Below are positions 58,493 through 64,000 of a DNA stretch of 64,000 nucleotides, piece by piece (the first letter of the stretch is position 1; every line of letters starts with the position of its first letter). Below the pieces are notes generated by a model. That model was not told the origin of the DNA. It saw only the letters and a list, made by a program, of their open reading frames with translations, and ran no database searches. A program made the position numbers and the translations under genes. The stretch covers positions 620,001 through 684,000 of the forward strand of contig NZ_CP063767.1 in NCBI RefSeq assembly GCF_015277515.1, in the 5' to 3' direction. The stretch comes from Thermophilibacter immobilis. Lineage in GTDB: Bacteria > Actinomycetota > Coriobacteriia > Coriobacteriales > Atopobiaceae.

Positions 58493-59593
58493 CTAGGAGA
58501 GCTCGACCACCGCTGCGTCCTCGCGCGTGACCTGGTAGGTGACGTACTCGTTGGCGCTGTCCGCGCCGGGGGTGACCGTCGTGACCCACACTATCTCGTC
58601 GCCCGCCTCGACAAAGGCCAGGGCCGTCGCGGACGTGCGACGCGGCACCGTGGCCAGGGCCTCTATCGACGGGGTTCCGTCCTTCTGCGTCCCCGTGTTG
58701 ACGAGCACCGCGAACGTCTCTCGGTCCACGAAGAACAGGTCGTCCCCGGAGCGGTCAAAGACGACCTTCTGCGAGCTGAAGTCGTGGACGAGCTGCTCAT
58801 CCGTGCCGTCGGCGGCCACGCTCACCAGGCGGTTCGTGAGGGCGACGTCGTCTTGGGCCTCCACGTAGACGTGGCCGTCGGCTACCTGCCAGCTGAGCGC
58901 GCTCTTCTCGCTCGCGACCCCGTCGAGCGAGAAGACCACGAGCTCGTCGGCCCCCTCGAGCGTCACCGAGCGGATCTGGCGCACGTCGTCGAGACTGACG
59001 CCGCTGCAGTAGACGCGACCGGCCCCCACGTCCACGTAGCGCGCGTAGAAGCCTTCGGGAAGCGCGAAGTGGGTCACGAGGTCGCTCCCGTCGAGGGCGA
59101 CCGAGCAGAGCTCCGAGTCCATGGACGTGCTCTCGAGCAGGCTGAAGTAGAGACGCCCCTGGGCGATGACGATCGGCAGGGGGAGCCTCGTGGACGATCC
59201 CGAGGCCCAGACCGTGCGCTTCTGCGCGCCTGCGCCCACCGTGCCCACCGCCAGGATGCTCGCGGTGGGGGCGTCGCAGAAGAGCACCTCGTCGTCGGCA
59301 CACGCCAGGTAGCGCACGCCCAGGTGATTGACCTGGCCGTTGGTGTAGAGGACCTCGCGCGAGGAGTCCGCCCGGTCGCTGCGCACGATGGAGCCGGACG
59401 AGAAGGCCACGTAGTAGACGGTGTCTCCGTCGTTCACAGCGGCCTGGTGCGCGGCGCTGACGCTCCCCGCGGAAGAGTCCTGCGCAGGTGAGCCGTCCGC
59501 GACGTCACCGTCGCATCCGGAGATCCCGAACCCGGCAGCGCCCGCGAGCCCCAGGGCGCCCAGCGCGCAGGCGAGCACGCCCCGACGCGTCAT
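58493..59593 (-). CDS. Tat-type lipoprotein with beta-propeller-like domain
   Basis: The 366-residue protein begins with MTRRGVLACALGALGLAGAA, a twin-arginine signal, and a lipobox ending ISGC, so it is probably exported folded and lipid-anchored. The remainder is made of repeated beta units with patterns such as VYYVAFSSGSIVRSDR, RLYFSLLESTS and LFFVDRET, typical of a six- or seven-bladed propeller of the DUF5050/TolB kind. Function is unknown; it may bind a ligand at the surface. The ATG at 59593 has GGGGGTGG upstream. Confidence 0.7.
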   Translation of the reverse strand: MTRRGVLACALGALGLAGAAGFGISGCDGDVADGSPAQDSSAGSVSAAHQAAVNDGDTVYYVAFSSGSIVRSDRADSSREVLYTNGQVNHLGVRYLACADDEVLFCDAPTASILAVGTVGAGAQKRTVWASGSSTRLPLPIVIAQGRLYFSLLESTSMDSELCSVALDGSDLVTHFALPEGFYARYVDVGAGRVYCSGVSLDDVRQIRSVTLEGADELVVFSLDGVASEKSALSWQVADGHVYVEAQDDVALTNRLVSVAADGTDEQLVHDFSSQKVVFDRSGDDLFFVDRETFAVLVNTGTQKDGTPSIEALATVPRRTSATALAFVEAGDEIVWVTTVTPGADSANEYVTYQVTREDAAVVELS

Positions 59594-59781
59594 GAGGGGG
59601 CCACCCCCCTGTGCACTATGCCTGCCCTGCGCCATGCGCCTCCCCTGACGTGTCGCCCCTGGTCCCAAACGAGCATTCTAGGTGAAATGGACGGGCTGCG
59701 CTCGCGGGGCCAGCCCAGGCAGCCGCCTGCCGCCTGATGGTAGTCTAGGGGCGACAAAACTCACATTCAAAGGAGCACCCC

Positions 59782-61101
59782 ATGAAAGACGCCCAGGCAG
59801 CCGCCGGCCTCGTGGACTTTGTCCGCGCATGTCCGAGCATGTTCCACACCGCATCCACCATCCGCGCCGCCCTCGACGCGGCCGGCTTCACCTATCTTCC
59901 CGAGTCTTCGGCCTGGTCGATGGAGACTGGCGGGCGCTACTACACCGTCCGCAACAACTCGAGCGTCGTGGCCCTCAAGGTGGGCTCCGAGCTCGACGCC
60001 TATCACTTCCAGCTCGCCGCCGCGCACGGTGACTCGCCCACGTTCAAGGTCAAGGCGGTGCCCGAGCTCACGGGTCCCCAGGAGTACCTGCGCCTCGACG
60101 TGGAGGCCTACGGCGGCATGATCGACCACACCTGGCTCGACCGACCGCTCGGCATCGCCGGACGCGTTCTGGTGCGCGACGGCGCGCACGTGAGGAGCCG
60201 CCTGGTCAACATCGAGAAGGACGTGGCCCTCATCCCCAACGTGGCCATCCACCTGGGCCGCGAGGCGGGCCTCGAGCCGCATCTCAGCCGCGCCGTCGAC
60301 CTCTTCCCGCTCTTCTCGGCGGGGGCGCTGCCTGCGGGCTCCTTCGACGAGATGGTGGCTGCCTCGGTGGGCGTCGACCCCGTCGACGTGCTCGCCCGCG
60401 ACCTCTTCCTCGTGAACCACGAGCAGCCGCGCGTCTGGGGCTGGGCCGACGAGTTCGTCTCGGCCGGGCACCTCGACGACCTCGAGTGTGCCTACGTGGC
60501 GCTCGAAGCGTTCCTCGCGGCCGACAATCCCCACGACGTCAGCGTCTACGCCTGCTTCGACAACGAGGAGGTGGGCTCCAACACCAAGCAGGGGGCCCTC
60601 TCCACCCTTCTGCGCGACGCGCTCGCGCGCACCAACGCCGCACTGGGCCGCACGCCGGAGGAGCTGCAGCGCGCGCTTGCGGCGTCGATGCTCGTGAGCT
60701 GCGACAACGCGCATGCCCTGCACCCCAACCACCCCGAGAAGTACGACGAGGCAAACCGCTGCCGGCTCAACGGCGGGGTCGTGATCAAGGAGGCCGCCAA
60801 CCAGCACTACTGCACGGACGCCTTCAGCCGTGCCGCCTTCGTGGCGATTCTCGACGCGGCGCGGGTTCCCTACCAGACCTTTGCCAACCGCTCCGACATG
60901 GCCGGCGGCGGGACCCTCGGAAACCTCTCCAACGTCCAGGCGAGCATGCACGCCGTGGACGTGGGCATGCCCCAGCTCGCCATGCACTCGGCTTACGAGA
61001 CGACTGGAGCCCATGACGCGGCCCTGGGAATAGACGCGATCTCCGCCTTCTTCTCCACGAACGTCCTGATAGAGGGGGCCGACTCCATCACGCTCGCGTA
61101 A
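59782..61101 (+). CDS. M18 family aminopeptidase
   Basis: The 439-residue zinc enzyme matches the aspartyl aminopeptidase family (M18): an N-terminal AAAHGDSPTFKVK with the His and Asp metal ligands, CFDNEEVGSNTKQGA in the catalytic domain, and MAGGGTLGNLSN near the C-terminus. It removes N-terminal residues from peptides in the cytoplasm, feeding amino acid fermentation with the C69 dipeptidase. AAAGGAGC precedes the ATG. It is upstream of, and codirectional with, the second iron system. Confidence 0.93.
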   Translation: MKDAQAAAGLVDFVRACPSMFHTASTIRAALDAAGFTYLPESSAWSMETGGRYYTVRNNSSVVALKVGSELDAYHFQLAAAHGDSPTFKVKAVPELTGPQEYLRLDVEAYGGMIDHTWLDRPLGIAGRVLVRDGAHVRSRLVNIEKDVALIPNVAIHLGREAGLEPHLSRAVDLFPLFSAGALPAGSFDEMVAASVGVDPVDVLARDLFLVNHEQPRVWGWADEFVSAGHLDDLECAYVALEAFLAADNPHDVSVYACFDNEEVGSNTKQGALSTLLRDALARTNAALGRTPEELQRALAASMLVSCDNAHALHPNHPEKYDEANRCRLNGGVVIKEAANQHYCTDAFSRAAFVAILDAARVPYQTFANRSDMAGGGTLGNLSNVQASMHAVDVGMPQLAMHSAYETTGAHDAALGIDAISAFFSTNVLIEGADSITLA

Positions 61102-61178
61102 GCGTGACGTTTCCTCGACGCATCCACCAAAGTTACAGAAAGCGAACTGTTTCGTGTGGGGGGTTGCGCCGTCTCGAG

Positions 61179-61187
61179 TTAGGCCTA
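61179..61187 (+). promoter_or_regulatory. Weak iron-box-like site upstream of feoA
   Basis: TTAGGCCTA resembles half of a DtxR/IdeR box (TTAGG and CCTAA elements), 50 bases upstream of the first feoA. The match is partial, so this is only a suggestion. Confidence 0.25.
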
Positions 61188-61236
61188 TATTACTCATAGT
61201 GAACTTAGACTGCACTGACTTTTGAGGAGGCAGCAT

Positions 61237-61476
61237 ATGGCCGCAGCTGCAACGGCGCAACTTCCGCTTGCCCTGGCTGGCGAGGATGAGATCGTGTACG
61301 TTGCTCGCGTCAAGGGGGACGCCGAGCTGCGCCAGCACCTCGCCGAGCTCGGCTTCGTGGAGGGGGCCGAGGTCAGGGTGATCTCGAGCGCTCGGGGCAA
61401 TGTCATCGTGAACGTCAAGGGCGCCCGCCTGGCTCTTAACCGCACGATGGCCGATCACGTGACGGTCGCGCTCTAG
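61237..61476 (+). CDS. feoA: FeoA family protein, first copy
   Basis: The 79-residue SH3-like protein contains HLAELGFVEGAEVRVISSARG and the ending strand VIVNVKGARLALNRTMADHV. FeoA assists FeoB in ferrous iron uptake. GAGGAGG precedes the ATG. A second, different FeoA gene follows 75 bases later, then feoB. This copy is the more divergent. Confidence 0.85.
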   Translation: MAAAATAQLPLALAGEDEIVYVARVKGDAELRQHLAELGFVEGAEVRVISSARGNVIVNVKGARLALNRTMADHVTVAL

Positions 61477-61551
61477 CGCGTTTCCGAGAGGTTTGTTAAA
61501 GGGGTTTCTGTGAGCTGCCGACGAACGTCGGCAAGGAGAGAAGGGTACGGA

Positions 61552-61800
61552 ATGGCAACTCTGAAGGACGTGAGGGTGGGGGAGAGCTGCACGGTTGCCG
61601 CGCTGACGGGCACCGGTGCGCTCAAGCGCCGCATCATGGACATGGGCCTCACCAAGGGCACTAGCGTCTACGTGCGCAAGGTGGCCCCCCTGGGCGATCC
61701 CATCGAGCTTACGGTGCGCGGCTACGAGCTCTCGATTCGCAAGGACGAGGCCGCCAACGTCGAGGTCAGAGATGTTACCGCTGGCGAGGTCGTGGCCTAG
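61552..61800 (+). CDS. feoA: FeoA family protein, second copy
   Basis: The 82-residue protein closely matches the FeoA fused to FeoB at 36.1 kb: RRIMDMGLTKGTSVYVRKV and APLGDPIELTVRGYELSIR mirror HILDMGLTPGTEVTMVKYA and APMGDPVEIRLRGYEL. AAGGAGAGAAGGG precedes the ATG. It is transcribed with the first feoA and feoB. Confidence 0.92.
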   Translation: MATLKDVRVGESCTVAALTGTGALKRRIMDMGLTKGTSVYVRKVAPLGDPIELTVRGYELSIRKDEAANVEVRDVTAGEVVA

Positions 61801-61917
61801 GCCTAGTACGGGGTCGCAGAGTCTGTGTGGCCCCGTTTATTGGGCCCTACGAGTTACCTGAAGCTAACTAATGGCATCCCAACGGTAGCAATTGCATGCA
61901 CAGGGAAAGGTAAGAAA

Positions 61918-64000
61918 TGGCAGAAACGTTCATCGGCCTTGCGGGCAACCCAAACTGCGGCAAGACCACCCTCTTCAACGAGCTGACGGGCTCCAACGGC
62001 TACGTGGGCAACTGGCCCGGCGTCACCGTGGAGAAGAAGCAGGCACCCTGGCGCGTCGACAAGTCCGTCACCTTCGTCGACCTCCCCGGCATCTACTCGC
62101 TCTCCCCGTACACCCCCGAGGAGGTCGTCTCGCGCGACTACGTGGTCAACGAGCGCCCCGACGCGATCATCAACCTCGTCGACGTGACCAACCTCGAGCG
62201 CAACCTCTATCTGACGACCCAGATCCTCGAGGCCGGCCGTCCGGTCGTCGTGGGCCTCAACATGTGCGACCTGCTCAAGGAGCGCGGTGACGTCGTCGAC
62301 ACGGCAGCGCTGTCCTCTCGTCTCGGAGTGCCCGTGGTGGAGGTCTCGGCCCTCAAGAACGACAACCTGGACGAGCTCGTGAGGAAGGCCCTGTCCGCCG
62401 GGGCGAAGGGCGTTCCCGTTGCGGGCACGAAGTGCTTCTCACCGGAGGTCGAGAACGCGCTCGCCCGCATCGCCGCCGTCATCTCGGGAACGTGCGACGC
62501 CAGCCTCGAGCGCTGGTACTCCGTCAAGGTCTTCGAGCGCGATACCGAGGCCATCAGGCCCCTGCACCTCACCAAGGACCAGACGGCGGCCATCGAGCCC
62601 GTCATCAAGTCCGTCGAGAAGAAGCGCGGCGACGACGCCGAGTCCCTCATCACCTCCGATCGCTACGACTGGATCGCAGAGACGATGGAGGCCTGCGTCA
62701 AGAAAGCTCCCAAGAGGCTCAGCGTCTCCGAGAAGATTGACAAGGTCGTCACTAACCGCGTCTTGGGCCTGCCGATCTTTGCGGCGGTGATGTTCCTCGT
62801 GTACTTCATAGCCATTTCCAGCGTGGGCACGGCCGGCACCGACTGGGTCAACGACAACCTCTTCGCGGACGGCTTCTTCACGAACGGCGCCTCCCAGGCG
62901 ACCTACGAGGCCGACCAGGAGGACTATGACGCCGGCCACTACAGCGACCAGATCGACGGGTTCGTCCTGGCCGCCGAGGCCGGGGGCGTTGACGTTGATG
63001 GCGTCTCGGACGCCGCCGCGGCCCTCGCCGAGGACCCCGAGGATGCCGAGGCCCAGGTCGTGGTCAACGACTTCGCCGCCGCAGCCGAGGCCAAGGGTGT
63101 CGTGGCCACGGACGTCGCCGTCCACGACTCCGACGGCAACTTCCTGGACACCGACGACGAGCCCATCACGAGCGTCACCGCAGATGACGAGCCCGTCCTT
63201 GCTGACGGCCAGCAGCTCCAGGTCATCGACACGGTGACGGCCGACGACTTCTCGGCTGCGGTGGCTGCGACCGAGGAGGCCCCCGACCCGGCTTCCTACG
63301 ACGGCTTCGTACCCTCCATTCCCACGGCCGTCACCGGCTGGCTCGAGGCCGCTGGCGCATCGGCGATGGTCATCTCGCTCATCGTCGACGGCATCATCGG
63401 CGGCGTGGGCTCGGTGCTCGGCTTCATCCCCCAGATGTTCGTGCTCTTCGTGCTCCTGTGCTTCCTGGAGGACTGCGGCTACATGAGCCGTGTCGCCTTT
63501 GTGATGGACCGCGTGTTCCGCCGCTTCGGCCTGTCCGGCAAGTCATTCATCCCGATGCTGATCAGCTCCGGCTGCGGCGTCCCGGGGGTCCTGGCGACCA
63601 AGACCATCGAGAACGAGAAGGACCGTCGCATGACGGCCATGCTCACCACGATGATTCCCTGTGGTGCAAAGACCCCGATCATCGCCCTCGTCATGGGCGT
63701 CCTCATCGGTGGCTCCAACGCCTGGTGGGTTGCCCCGATGTTCTACTTCCTCGGCATTGCCGCGATCATAGTCTCGGCCGTCATGCTCAAGAAGACCAAG
63801 ATGTTCGCCGGCGAGCCCGCCCCGTTCGTCATGGAGCTCCCCAACTACCACTTCCCGACCATCAAGTCGTGGTGGCTCCACGTCTGGGAGCGCGTCTCCG
63901 CCTACATCAAGAAGGCGGGCACGATCATCTTCGCCGCCGCCGTGGGCATCTGGTTCCTCTCCAACTTTGGTCTCGCCGGCTGGGAGGGCGGCTCCGGGGC
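61918..64000 (+). CDS. feoB: Ferrous iron transporter FeoB, truncated by the window end
   Basis: The protein begins MAETFIGLAGNPNCGKTT with GTPase motifs (G3 VDLPGIYSLSP, G4 LNMCD) and then the FeoB helical domain, first membrane helix and the gate regions LEDCGYMSRVAFVMDR and MIPCGAKTPIIALV. About 694 residues are present; the last helices are beyond position 64000. Between the first helix and the core membrane domain lies a long insertion of about 140 residues (62890-63303), very acidic and almost without basic residues. AAAGGTAAGA precedes the ATG. It is the transport subunit of the second iron system. Confidence 0.93.

Overview
The window is high-GC DNA with short gaps, many overlapping ATGA/GTGA start-stop junctions, frequent GTG starts and purine-rich ribosome binding sites. 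It encodes fermentative, largely anaerobic functions: pyruvate formate-lyase, two alcohol/butanediol dehydrogenases, two ferrous iron uptake systems and a beta-glucosidase. The secreted proteins are Gram-positive in type (an LPGTG-anchored SpaA-like protein, a LanFEG-type immunity operon). Together this suggests an actinobacterium of the class Coriobacteriia, most like the Olsenella/Atopobium group; the lineage is an inference from content, not from a marker gene. No rRNA, tRNA, CRISPR array, IS element or phage was seen. Layout: 1-4.7 kb holds the end of a PspA gene, a Gly-rich TPM-like membrane protein, an MFS transporter, and an EamA transporter overlapping nudC. 4.7-10.3 kb is an unusual locus: a small secreted protein, two single-pass extracellular proteins, three ABC-2-like permeases and an ATPase. 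It has at least two reading-frame breaks and looks like a decaying bacteriocin/immunity-type export locus. 10.3-17.9 kb is central metabolism: C69 dipeptidase, DAHP synthase, a butanediol-type dehydrogenase, then pflB-grcA-pflA, in which pyruvate formate-lyase is split so that the glycyl-radical domain is a separate 83-residue protein. 18-24 kb has a GH3-GtrA pair, a radical SAM protein and a DedA protein. 24-28 kb is one large SpaA-repeat, LPGTG-anchored surface protein with a thioester-domain-like N-terminus. 28-40 kb is mostly housekeeping and repair: FMN reductase, Fe-alcohol dehydrogenase, YccF, a Dxs homologue, DegV, YaiI, AlkD, 2-hydroxyacid dehydrogenase, a FeoA-FeoB fusion, DeoC and a LOG-family protein. 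41-46 kb is a LanFEG-type transporter with a YxeA-like lipoprotein and a LanRK-type two-component system, but no lantibiotic precursor or modification gene: an orphan peptide-sensing and resistance operon. 46-56 kb holds glutathione peroxidase, a deoxyinosine glycosylase, an HPr paralogue, a TetR-regulated FtsX-type ABC transporter with two matching operator-like palindromes, remnants of a membrane protein and a LysR regulator, and a GntR(YtrA)-controlled ABC transporter with a clear palindrome upstream. 56.6-64 kb has a short XRE regulator, nitroreductase, a DEDD exonuclease, a Tat-type lipoprotein, an M18 aminopeptidase and a second iron system (feoA-feoA-feoB), whose FeoB carries a long acidic insertion and runs off the window end. 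Most novel-looking points: the split PFL with a Cys-rich tail on the large subunit, the 5.1-10.3 kb secreted-protein/ABC locus, and a roughly 93-bp intergenic repeat present at 4.8 and 56.4 kb with a weaker relative near 28.1 kb, each pointing toward the next gene.
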